Source: SZUA-365 sp034002405 (GTDB lineage: Bacteria > Bacteroidota > Ignavibacteria > SZUA-365). Taken from it: a stretch of DNA of 18,246 nucleotides. Below, piece by piece: positions 1-6,544 of this stretch. The stretch spans positions 1 through 18,246 of the forward strand of contig JAVFAS010000066.1 of NCBI GenBank assembly GCA_034002405.1. The letters run 5' to 3'. Under the pieces are notes generated by a model. That model made no database searches, was not told the DNA's origin, and saw only the letters and a list, made by a program, of their open reading frames with translations. A program made the position numbers and the translations under genes. How positions within the stretch are numbered: the first letter of the stretch is position 1; every line of letters starts with the position of its first letter.

Positions 1-2
1 CC

Positions 3-437
3 ACGTTCGTCATGGAGACGCCCGAGGACCGCGTCCGCGCGAATCTCGCGGCGAATTTTTTCGAATGGCGTGACGACCTGGAATGGAGGGTGGAGGAACG
101 GGTCCGCATGGCGAAGGATCCCGCGTTCGAGCGTTTCGCCTACGCGGTGTCCCGCTGTGTCGCGGCAATGATCGACGAACCGGTGTGGCAGCGATTGTCC
201 GACATCCATGTTCCGGTGCTTGTCCTGGCGGGAGAAAAGGACAATCTCATCCCCAATCCCTATCTCCACGGGGGATGCACGCGTGACGTGATGGAGGAGG
301 GGCTCGTCGCGCTGCCGTCGGCCCGCCTCGAGATGATTCCCGACGCGGGACATATGATTCAGCTCGAACGACCCGACCTTGTCCATCGGGCAATGATCGC
401 GTTTCTGAAGGGAGACCGCGGCGCTGATGCCCCCTGA
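3..437 (+). CDS. Alpha/beta hydrolase fold protein, C-terminal part (5' end outside window)
   Basis: The reading frame is open from base 3 to a TGA at 435-437, so the start lies upstream of the window. About 144 residues are present. They correspond to the cap and C-terminal half of an alpha/beta hydrolase: a strand VPVLVLAGEKDNLIP carries the likely catalytic Asp, and about 40 residues later DAGHMIQLERP carries the likely catalytic His. The closing helix ends in HRAMIAFLKG. The nucleophile Ser motif must lie upstream. Substrate cannot be told from this part; the family covers esterases, haloperoxidases and C-C bond hydrolases. No signal is visible at this end, so a cytoplasmic location is only the default guess. 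The gene converges on the next one with 3 bases between the stop codons. The fold assignment is firm and the function is open. Confidence 0.85.
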   Translation, partial: TFVMETPEDRVRANLAANFFEWRDDLEWRVEERVRMAKDPAFERFAYAVSRCVAAMIDEPVWQRLSDIHVPVLVLAGEKDNLIPNPYLHGGCTRDVMEEGLVALPSARLEMIPDAGHMIQLERPDLVHRAMIAFLKGDRGADAP

Positions 438-440
438 CCG

Positions 441-1028
441 CTACTCCTCGGGGTAGAGCCAGAACGAAAACAGTTTGGTCATCTGCGGCATGACGATCCA
501 GGTCATGGTCATCACCATGACCGCGGCCATGATGGTGATCTGCAGCCATGTCGGCAGCGGCGCGAGCAACGGGGTGAGCAGGGGTTGCACGATCATCACG
601 ATCGGGGCGAGGGCCAGCCAGGTGACCGTGGCCATCTTCCACCGTTTCGGCGGTGCGCTGCCTGGATGACCGGGCGCGGTGAACCAGTATTCGAGGCCGG
701 TCATGCGCTGCACGCTGGTCTCACCGGTAATCAGCGGCTGTACGCGCTGCACCCACGCCCGACGGATCTCGGAGGTCTCCCACCCGATGAGATGGTCGTA
801 GGTATCAAAACGGAAGACGATGATGAATTCCGGACGCTTCTTGCTCGTCGGCCGGATCACGCCGACGCCGAGATGTCCCGGGAAGGTCACCGCGTCGCGG
901 GTGACGCCCTTCAGCCATTGCTCGAATTCATCTTCCTTGCCGGGCTTGACGCGACGGCGCACGACCGTCGTGAACGGCCCTTCGGATTTTTCGGGGGGAT
1001 TGTCGATGAGGGGATCGGGGTGCTGCAT
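441..1028 (-). CDS. Antibiotic biosynthesis monooxygenase (ABM)-like domain protein with two C-terminal membrane helices
   Basis: The protein has 195 residues from the ATG at 1028. I chose this ATG because AGGA lies 8 bases upstream. A TTG at 1049 would add seven residues and has no ribosome binding site. Residues about 15-115 look like a ferredoxin-like ABM domain: a strand with TTVVRRRVKPGKEDEFEQWL, then FPGHLGVGVIRP, then an FIIVFRFDTYDHLIGWETSEIRRAW segment. Two hydrophobic helices follow (roughly residues 133-155 and 160-182), and the chain ends in a short aromatic tail FSFWLYPEE. Proteins of this layout occur widely and are mostly uncharacterised, so monooxygenase activity should not be assumed. 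It probably sits in the inner membrane with the ABM domain in the cytoplasm. It may be read through from the S15 hydrolase gene across the 19-bp repeat array, or have its own promoter; I could not pick one. Confidence 0.85.
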   Translation of the reverse strand: MQHPDPLIDNPPEKSEGPFTTVVRRRVKPGKEDEFEQWLKGVTRDAVTFPGHLGVGVIRPTSKKRPEFIIVFRFDTYDHLIGWETSEIRRAWVQRVQPLITGETSVQRMTGLEYWFTAPGHPGSAPPKRWKMATVTWLALAPIVMIVQPLLTPLLAPLPTWLQITIMAAVMVMTMTWIVMPQMTKLFSFWLYPEE

Positions 1029-1058
1029 TTCTTGTGTCCTGCTGATCAAGAGGGCAAT

Positions 1059-1187
1059 CTACCATAACAGACGCGGAGCGAGAAAGAATCCTGCCGTGCG
1101 TGCATTCTCCTGCCGTGCGTGCGCTCTCCTGCCGTGCGTGCGCTCTCCTGCCGTGCGTGCGCTCTCCTGCCGTGCGTGCGCAGTCAT
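1059..1187 (-). CDS. Possible small basic ORF (42 aa) coupled to the S15 stop codon; contains the 19-bp array
   Basis: An ATG at 1187-1185 overlaps the TGA of the S15 hydrolase gene as ATGA (1187-1184). The frame then stays open for 42 residues to a TAG at 1059, which is 30 bases before the ATG of the ABM-like gene. Almost all of it is encoded by the 19-bp array. Because 19 is not a multiple of three, the array is read in all three frames in turn (HARQESAR, TAGERTHG, RRAHARQ). The product is rich in Arg and matches no family I know. The overlap is the classic geometry for translational coupling, but an open frame through a GC-rich array could arise by chance. It may serve only to carry ribosomes from the S15 gene towards the ABM-like gene, or it may not be translated. 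Confidence 0.22.
   Translation of the reverse strand: MTAHARQESARTAGERTHGRRAHARQENARTAGFFLAPRLLW
1091..1183. repeat. Tandem array, 19-bp unit, five copies, just after the S15 gene
   Basis: The unit on the + strand is CTGCCGTGCGTGCGCTCTC. Copies start at 1091, 1110, 1129, 1148 and 1167. The first differs (ATT in place of GCG-like bases near its end) and the last runs out after 15-16 bases. The array ends one base short of the S15 stop codon, which lies at 1184-1186 on the minus strand. On the minus strand each unit carries GGCAGGAG, a Shine-Dalgarno-like core. There are no spacers, so this is a minisatellite and not a CRISPR. Confidence 0.95.
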
Positions 1188-3208
1188 CGCATGAGAGTCG
1201 CCGGATACATCGCGAATGCATCGTCGGCGGTCATCATGATCAGATACGTCCCCGACGGCAGGGCTTGTCCGCGGTCGTCGCGACCATCCCAACGGAGGAC
1301 GCCACTGCCATCATTCCCGATACGCACATCCGCATTCTCCGCCAGTCGGCGAACGCGGCGTCCCAGCAGGTCGCGGATTTCCGCGTGCACGACCGCGCCC
1401 GCGGGCGCCGTGCAGCGCAAGCGCAATGAACCCTGTCCACGGTACGGCATCGGCCAGGGTGCGTCGAGACGCAGGGTATTCGCCGTGGCAGCAGGGTCGA
1501 CGGCCGTGCCGTCATCGGGAGTTTCGAGGACGATCGACGACGGCCAGGCAGTGGAATGCATGAGGTCGTAGCGGGCCGAGAGTGTATCGCCCGGGAGGTA
1601 CAGCGCGCCACCGCTGTTGGGATTGACATCGAAGCGCGGAAAATCCGATCCGCCGATCACCACGCGAAGACGGTGTCCCTCGAGAAACGTGTGCGCGAGT
1701 TCCTGCAGCGCGATGTCGATGGCGTGCACGGAATCCGCCTGCATGAACACCTCGCGGTCGTTGCCCGCGCGGAATCGCGCGCGCTGGATCCCGTCGGTGA
1801 GAATGATCGATCGTCCGTCGGGATACACGTCGCAGAGCCGCACGCTGACATCCGCATCCGGCCGGTCGCAGCGCACATACAATCGCAGGCGTGACGATCC
1901 TGTCACGACGAGATCCGTTCGAAGCGGGTCGGTGGTGAAGAGCAGGACGTCCCCGCGACTCTCCACCACGTTCCGGATATCGAGTGGACCCGGGATGATC
2001 GCCGGATCGAAGGGATTGAAACGGGCGCCGCCGTGGGACGGACTCGGATCACGCGGATCGGCGACGAAGCTGTTCGATCCTCCGTCATCCTCGGGTGCGT
2101 CCAACAGTCTCCCGCCGGAAGAGAGAAACAGGGGCCGTGTTGTCGTACCGACGTCGCGCCATCGCGCACAGTCGCGCCAGACATTCTCGCCCATCTGATA
2201 GTATCGCATCGCCGATGTCAGCGGCCAACCGTTTTTCGCACCATGGAGGTGATAGTCGAAAAACGCGAGCGCGGCGTCGCGGGCGATGTCCTCCGCATCG
2301 GGAAACACGAGTTCACCCTGTTTGGCACGGTCGATGTCACTGTGTCCCCACGGACCCATGATCAACCGGTGCTGCGCGCGTCCCGGCTCCGCGCCGCGGT
2401 CGCGCAGATCGTCGAACGCGCGGATCACATCGTCGGGATAGTGGTCGAACCATCCGCTGGCGAGCAGCATGGGCACCGCGATCTCGTCGGGATTGTCGCT
2501 GCTCGCGGCGATCTGCCGCCAGACGGCGTTTTCCATCGGTTGCGATGTGATGAGATCGACGGAGGTGAATCCAAGCTGTTCGAGCGTCGTGACATGTTCG
2601 CGCCGGAGCACGCCACCGTAATAGTAATCGGAGTATTTGGTCTTGAAGTCCTTGATGAACGGCGCGGCGCACACCAGATGTGGTGGGTGATGACGCGCGG
2701 TCTGGAACTGAATCAGTCCCAGCGCCGAGCCCCCCCAGGTCGCGACCTTCCCGTCGCACCATGGCTGCGCCGCGATCCACTCGACGATGTCGAAGCCGTC
2801 GAGACCACGATCGTAGCCCGCGACCGCCGCGCCCGCCGATGCGTGGAACCCACGCCAATCCACGACCACATAATGATAGCGCGACGAATCGAGCGGAAAG
2901 CCCGGCATGCGGAACAGCGCAACGCCGATGCGGTAGGGTGCCTTGCCGTAGGGTGTCTGCACCAGGATCACGGGCTTGCGTCCACTACCCGCGTTGACGT
3001 ACACGTCGGCCGCGAGCGTTTTCCCATCGCGGACCGGAATGTCCGTTTCTTCGTGGCGGAGTTGCGCGTCGAGCGGGGTGGCGAGAGAAAGCAATCCGGC
3101 GAGACACAGCAATCCGGTGCGACAGAGCAATCCGGTGTGACAGAGCAATCCGGTGCGACAGAGCAATCCGGCGAACGTGTGTGCGAGGAACGGGTGGGGG
3201 ATATTCAT
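1184..3208 (-). CDS. Exported S15/CocE-NonD family hydrolase with a T9SS-type C-terminal tail and a repeat-built signal peptide
   Basis: The protein has 674 residues from the ATG at 3208. That start gives a signal peptide; an in-frame ATG at 3277 would add 23 residues. The signal peptide is unusual: after MNIPHPFLAHTFA come five hexapeptide repeats GLLC(R/H/L)(T/A), the last one GLLSLA, then TPLDAQ. The alpha/beta hydrolase domain of S15/CocE type follows, with nucleophile S161 in WGGSALG, D255 in SGWFDHYP and H289 in MGPWGHSD, so the triad looks complete. A jelly-roll domain typical of the family follows (about 390-570, with LRLYV, DVYPDGRS and HRLRVVIGGSDFPRFD). The last 90 residues (EIRDLLGRRVRRL, then SGTYLIMM, ending LMR) resemble a T9SS sorting/FlgD-like domain. 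Family members cleave X-Pro dipeptides, cocaine-like esters or beta-lactam esters; the substrate here is unknown. It is the last exported-protein gene of the minus-strand operon. Confidence 0.92.
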   Translation of the reverse strand: MNIPHPFLAHTFAGLLCRTGLLCHTGLLCRTGLLCLAGLLSLATPLDAQLRHEETDIPVRDGKTLAADVYVNAGSGRKPVILVQTPYGKAPYRIGVALFRMPGFPLDSSRYHYVVVDWRGFHASAGAAVAGYDRGLDGFDIVEWIAAQPWCDGKVATWGGSALGLIQFQTARHHPPHLVCAAPFIKDFKTKYSDYYYGGVLRREHVTTLEQLGFTSVDLITSQPMENAVWRQIAASSDNPDEIAVPMLLASGWFDHYPDDVIRAFDDLRDRGAEPGRAQHRLIMGPWGHSDIDRAKQGELVFPDAEDIARDAALAFFDYHLHGAKNGWPLTSAMRYYQMGENVWRDCARWRDVGTTTRPLFLSSGGRLLDAPEDDGGSNSFVADPRDPSPSHGGARFNPFDPAIIPGPLDIRNVVESRGDVLLFTTDPLRTDLVVTGSSRLRLYVRCDRPDADVSVRLCDVYPDGRSIILTDGIQRARFRAGNDREVFMQADSVHAIDIALQELAHTFLEGHRLRVVIGGSDFPRFDVNPNSGGALYLPGDTLSARYDLMHSTAWPSSIVLETPDDGTAVDPAATANTLRLDAPWPMPYRGQGSLRLRCTAPAGAVVHAEIRDLLGRRVRRLAENADVRIGNDGSGVLRWDGRDDRGQALPSGTYLIMMTADDAFAMYPATLMR
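3081..3170 (-). repeat. In-frame 18-bp tandem array encoding the signal-peptide core of the S15 hydrolase (five copies)
   Basis: The core CAATCCG recurs at 3092, 3110, 3128, 3146 and 3164, exactly 18 bases apart. The minus-strand unit reads GGA TTG CTC TGT CGC ACC or close variants, giving GLLCRT, GLLCHT, GLLCRT, GLLCLA and GLLSLA (residues 14-43). The three copies nearest the start codon are almost identical, and the two nearest the mature protein have diverged. That gradient suggests recent expansion on the 5' side. Confidence 0.95.
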
Positions 3209-3291
3209 GGCGATGGCTTTCGATGTGGGAAACAACGACGTTCGGATCGACGCATCCATTCGGATCGACGCATCCATTCGGATCGACGCAT
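3205..3291 (-). CDS. Possible 28-aa basic bridging ORF between the lipoprotein and S15 genes
   Basis: An ATG at 3291-3289 overlaps the lipoprotein stop codon (TGATG, sharing one base). The frame runs for 28 codons and stops at TGA 3207-3205, which overlaps the S15 ATG (3208-3206) as ATGA. The ORF therefore fills the whole gap between two operon genes, with stop-start overlaps at both ends. Its first 17 residues are MRRSEW, MRRSEW and MRRSE, encoded by the 18-bp array, and the rest is basic (RRCFPHRKPSP). No known family fits. The simplest role, if it is translated, is as a coupling leader that delivers ribosomes to the S15 start, where I see no good Shine-Dalgarno site. A 28-codon open frame could also be chance. 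Confidence 0.3.
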   Translation of the reverse strand: MRRSEWMRRSEWMRRSERRCFPHRKPSP

Positions 3292-3293
3292 CA
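3241..3293. repeat. Tandem array, 18-bp unit, three copies, overlapping the lipoprotein stop codon
   Basis: The + strand unit is TTCGGATCGACGCATCCA, starting at 3241, 3259 and 3277; the third copy lacks its last base or so and contains the lipoprotein stop codon (3291-3293). On the minus strand each complete junction reads ATGGATGCG. It therefore offers two ATGs: one in the bridging ORF frame (MRRSEW) and one in the S15 frame (MDASIR). Confidence 0.93.
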
Positions 3294-4316
3294 GTTTGGC
3301 TCGACGAGCAGACGGCCGCCGTCGCGCAGAAGCGGGTAGCGGAGGTAATCGGGGCCCAGCAGGGTGACGCTGTCACCGAGACTGGCGAGGAGCGCAAGCG
3401 GCACGGTCGAATTCCGCGGCAGGAGGAAGGGCACGATGCGGTATTCTCCCGCCTTCAGTCGTCCGCGTGGAATGATGAGAATCATCGAACGCCTGAACTC
3501 GGTGGGTCCGAGATGGACGATCTCCGTCGGCTCGATGCTGGTGATCACGGTTTCGAACAGATCTACCGTTCCGGTGGTGATGTTGTGCAACAGCACGGGT
3601 CCTTCCATCGCGCCGACCATGCGGGGAATATGGATTTCGACCGGTGGCACCGGACTCCGCAGCGACACGGTCACCGTGATCACGCGCGGCGAGTCGGCCT
3701 CGATGCGGTCGCGACTCAATGTCGTCCGAATGGAAAACAGTTGCTGGAGAAAGAGCGTCTCCCGGATTGCGCCATCGGCATCGATCTCATCCGTCGGGAA
3801 CGTGAACACGCCGTCGCGGATGGCGGTGGGGATGCTCCGCGTACGGTAATTCCCGAGGAACGCATGGAGCAGGAACACCCCGTCCACGCCACCGGGCACG
3901 CTCTGTGCCGATGCGGGAGGAAGCGTCAGCGAGAAACCGCCATCCGCCCGTGTCTCGGTGTGAAGATCGAAACCCTCGAGCCAGATATGCACACCCGCGT
4001 GCTCCGCGCGATCGGAAAGTCGTACATGACCAGAAATCGACCGATGTGCCGATGCCACGGCCGTGCTGTCCTCGAACGGGTTGTCCGTGCACGCGCTGAC
4101 GACGAGGCACATGAGAACGGTGGCGCGGCGCGCGATGCTGGTGGCGCGGCGCGCGATGCTGGTGGCGCGGCGCGCGATGCTGGTGGTGCGGCGCGCGATG
4201 CTGGTGGTGCGGCGCGCGATGCTGGTGGCGGGGAATGCGCCGGGTGCGGTTGTGCCGCGCGTCGCGGCGATCGCGTCGCGCGACAGGGATGGACGACGAT
4301 GTTGGTGCGTGTTCAA
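3291..4316 (-). CDS. Putative lipoprotein with a carboxypeptidase-regulatory-like domain; heptapeptide-repeat N-terminus
   Basis: The frame encodes about 341 residues if it starts at the TTG at 4316-4314, which overlaps the TonB-receptor stop as TTGA. I chose this start because no ATG or GTG occurs in frame until residue 69, inside the hydrophobic segment. The weak GGGGA about 9 bases upstream is the only possible ribosome site. The N-terminus is long and basic, with five SIARR(A/T)T repeats at residues 32-66. A short hydrophobic stretch then ends in the lipobox VSAC (Cys76). After a Cys-Thr-Asp-Asn linker, a beta-rich domain with ISGHVRLSDRAEHAGVHIWL and TRADGGFSLTLP resembles the carboxypeptidase regulatory-like (CarboxypepD_reg) fold. 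The remaining 200 residues are beta-rich and unknown to me. Its place after a TonB receptor suggests an outer-membrane partner, but it is not SusD-like. The start is uncertain. Confidence 0.75.
   Translation of the reverse strand: MNTHQHRRPSLSRDAIAATRGTTAPGAFPATSIARRTTSIARRTTSIARRATSIARRATSIARRATVLMCLVVSACTDNPFEDSTAVASAHRSISGHVRLSDRAEHAGVHIWLEGFDLHTETRADGGFSLTLPPASAQSVPGGVDGVFLLHAFLGNYRTRSIPTAIRDGVFTFPTDEIDADGAIRETLFLQQLFSIRTTLSRDRIEADSPRVITVTVSLRSPVPPVEIHIPRMVGAMEGPVLLHNITTGTVDLFETVITSIEPTEIVHLGPTEFRRSMILIIPRGRLKAGEYRIVPFLLPRNSTVPLALLASLGDSVTLLGPDYLRYPLLRDGGRLLVEPN
4120..4224 (-). repeat. In-frame 21-bp tandem array in the lipoprotein N-terminal region (five copies)
   Basis: Five units of 21 bases start at 4120, 4141, 4162, 4183 and 4204 on the + strand, and a degenerate sixth begins at 4225. 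Units differ only by C/T at the sixth base. On the minus strand they encode SIARRTT twice, then SIARRAT three times, directly before the hydrophobic part of the lipoprotein signal. The array is in frame and contains no start codon in that frame. Confidence 0.95.
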
Positions 4317-6544
4317 TACTGGATCCCCATGGTGAGATGATACCGCCGGTCGCGCAGCGCGAGTCCCGACAGCACGAGATCGTCGTCGCCGAGGATGTTT
4401 CGCAGGCTGATGTTGAGAAAAAGTCTCAGTTGTCCGATATTCAGGAAGGTCCCGGCATGAAGGTCGAGGGTGCGGGATGCGGGGAGGACGACCTCGGCGA
4501 CGCCGCCGTCGGTCCGTCGCAGCAGGCCGATCTGTTCCCCTTCGGTACAATGGAACAGATGCACCGACCACCCCGCATGGTGCACGCGCAGGCCGAGTGT
4601 CCGTTTGTGCTCGGCGCGGAATGGGAACGCGGCACGGTCGGAGATGAAGTAGCGGGAAATGCCGAATTCCACCCGGACCTTGCTTCCCCAGAAAAACAGA
4701 CCGGCCGTACCCTCGAGCCCGGAAATCCGGGCATCGTCGACATGATCGTACAGCGTCAGGGGAATGCCGGGTGTGGTGATGGCGCGGAACTTGTTCTCGT
4801 AGCTGTTCTGGAACAATCCGGCGGTCAGGTCCCATCCGCTCACCGCGCCGGCGTCGATGGTCCGTGTGAGTGCGACACCGATTTCCACCGAGCGATTGGT
4901 TTCGGGCGCGAGCGTGGCGGCGGCCCGTGTGGAGTCGAACAGCGCGGGGGACTGCACCTGCTGGAACAGTGTCGGGACGCGGACATTGTTGCCGTAGCCG
5001 AGGAAGACATCCAGGAGAAAATCATCCTGAACTCCCTGTAATGAGACGGCGAACTTGAAGAGCGTGTGGCTCCAGTCACGCTCGCGGAAGACATCCGTGG
5101 TGGCGGTCGTGCCGTGCAACGTCACGTCGTCCTGCGTATCGTGGAGAACGTCCTGCCGCAGGCTCACATCGAAATCGAACCCGCGGAAAAATGTCGACCC
5201 CGTTTCCCCGGTGATCTTGGTGACCGCGACGAATCCGTGCTGCATCCGTTCGAGCGCGGTGGCTTCCACGCCGGCGGACGCGACACGCGGATCGTTGCGG
5301 TGATCGTCCACGTCCAGCGATGCGTGCGCGAATTGATAGGAGAGCAGCACGTCAATACCGGCGGGGGAGAAGCGTTTCTCGATCCGCGTCTGCACGGCAT
5401 TCTCATCGATCCCACGATCGACCGCGGCCGCGGCGGAGTGGAAGGCCAGCGACTGCCGCAATCCGTTGTAGCCCGCGGCAAGGACGAGATCGCCGAGCAG
5501 CGGGACCGCACCGTCATACCGCAATCCCGCGAAGGAATTCCCCTCGTCCATTTGCTCGTTGTCGCGTTCGTTCACATACGCGAGGTCCGCGACACGCCAG
5601 GTCAGCGCGAGCGACCGGCTCGAATCCGGGACTCCGGGCATGCGCCAGGCGACGCTGCCGCTGTGGTGGATCCGGCTGTTGGTGAGCAGCGCCGCCGGGG
5701 CATCGGCGAATGCCCGTGCCATGCCACCGCTTCTCAGACTGTAACTGCCCGCGATACGGCCGACGCGTCGGAAGAACTGCACCCCCCAGATGCCCGAATC
5801 ATACGAACCGATTTGCTGATGGAGCCGGAGCGTGTAGTCGCGGTCCTGCTTCGGGACGATGTTGATCACGCCGGAGAATGCGTCCGATCCGTACAGCGAG
5901 GTGTTGCTTCCCTTGAGGATTTCGATGCGCTCGACGTCGGCGAGTTCGATCAGCGCCAGATCGAACTCGTTGGTGTAGCCGCTGTTGAGGCGCAGGCCGT
6001 CGGAAAGCACGATCACCTCGTCGGCATTTCCGCCGCGGAGGGAAACGAGTGTGCGGCCGGTGAATTCCTCGTCCACCTGCACGCTGTGGTCGCCGCGCAA
6101 CAAGTCGCCCGCGTTGGTGTAGCCACGCAGATCGAAGTCCCTGGCCTCGAGGGTGGCGGTCATCACCGGCAGCTCACGTCCCGCCGCACCATCACGTCGC
6201 GTCCCGGTGATTTCCGCACCCGTGAGTGGAATGATGCGCGGACGCAGGAAGACCGCACCGTCCGCGCGCAATGCCGCGATCGTGATCACGGTGCTGTCAT
6301 AGGAAACATGCCGGAAGACAACCGCGGGAACCGCGTCGGCATCGGGAATGCGCAGGACGAAGCCGCCACCCGCGTCGGTGGTGCCGCCGACGCCGCCGGA
6401 CGGTATGCTGACGGAGACGTCGGGAATCGCACGATGCGTGTTGGCGTCACGGACCGTCCCACGGACGATGACGGTCTGCGCCGGGAGCGAGGATGCCGCG
6501 AGAAGACCGGCGCAGAGGACCGCGATCGTGCGCCCGGCGATCAT
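4313..6544 (-). CDS. TonB-dependent outer-membrane receptor
   Basis: The protein has 743 residues and starts at the ATG at 6544, which overlaps the preceding stop as ATGA. A signal peptide (MIAGRTIAVLCAGLLAASSLPAQ) leads into a carboxypeptidase-regulatory-like domain (about 26-100: VRGTVRDANTHRAIPDVSVSI, TTDAGGGFVLRIP). The plug domain follows (about 120-235: ELPVMTATLEA, GDLLRG, VSLRGGNADEVIVLSDGLRL, ADVERIEILKGSNTSLYGSDAFSGVINIV). The rest is a 22-strand-type barrel with many alternating aromatic strands, ending in a final strand with terminal aromatic residues (HLTMGIQY). This is the layout of BtuB/CirA-like receptors that import metal chelates, cobamides or oligomers using TonB energy. 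The substrate is not readable. The gene lies between an exported TIGR03790-like protein and a putative lipoprotein, with overlaps on both sides, so these are probably translated together. Confidence 0.95.
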   Translation of the reverse strand: MIAGRTIAVLCAGLLAASSLPAQTVIVRGTVRDANTHRAIPDVSVSIPSGGVGGTTDAGGGFVLRIPDADAVPAVVFRHVSYDSTVITIAALRADGAVFLRPRIIPLTGAEITGTRRDGAAGRELPVMTATLEARDFDLRGYTNAGDLLRGDHSVQVDEEFTGRTLVSLRGGNADEVIVLSDGLRLNSGYTNEFDLALIELADVERIEILKGSNTSLYGSDAFSGVINIVPKQDRDYTLRLHQQIGSYDSGIWGVQFFRRVGRIAGSYSLRSGGMARAFADAPAALLTNSRIHHSGSVAWRMPGVPDSSRSLALTWRVADLAYVNERDNEQMDEGNSFAGLRYDGAVPLLGDLVLAAGYNGLRQSLAFHSAAAAVDRGIDENAVQTRIEKRFSPAGIDVLLSYQFAHASLDVDDHRNDPRVASAGVEATALERMQHGFVAVTKITGETGSTFFRGFDFDVSLRQDVLHDTQDDVTLHGTTATTDVFRERDWSHTLFKFAVSLQGVQDDFLLDVFLGYGNNVRVPTLFQQVQSPALFDSTRAAATLAPETNRSVEIGVALTRTIDAGAVSGWDLTAGLFQNSYENKFRAITTPGIPLTLYDHVDDARISGLEGTAGLFFWGSKVRVEFGISRYFISDRAAFPFRAEHKRTLGLRVHHAGWSVHLFHCTEGEQIGLLRRTDGGVAEVVLPASRTLDLHAGTFLNIGQLRLFLNISLRNILGDDDLVLSGLALRDRRYHLTMGIQY

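Noticed and set aside
1091..1183. CRISPR array
   Set aside because: Units are directly contiguous with no spacers, only five copies, and no cas genes nearby. The same applies to the other arrays.
2033..3367. Long plus-strand frame (and others at 3153-4340 and 5066-6601) opposite the S15, lipoprotein and TonB genes
   Set aside because: Antisense shadows: the minus-strand proteins carry complete family motifs, and the plus-strand products are Arg/Gly-rich without domains.
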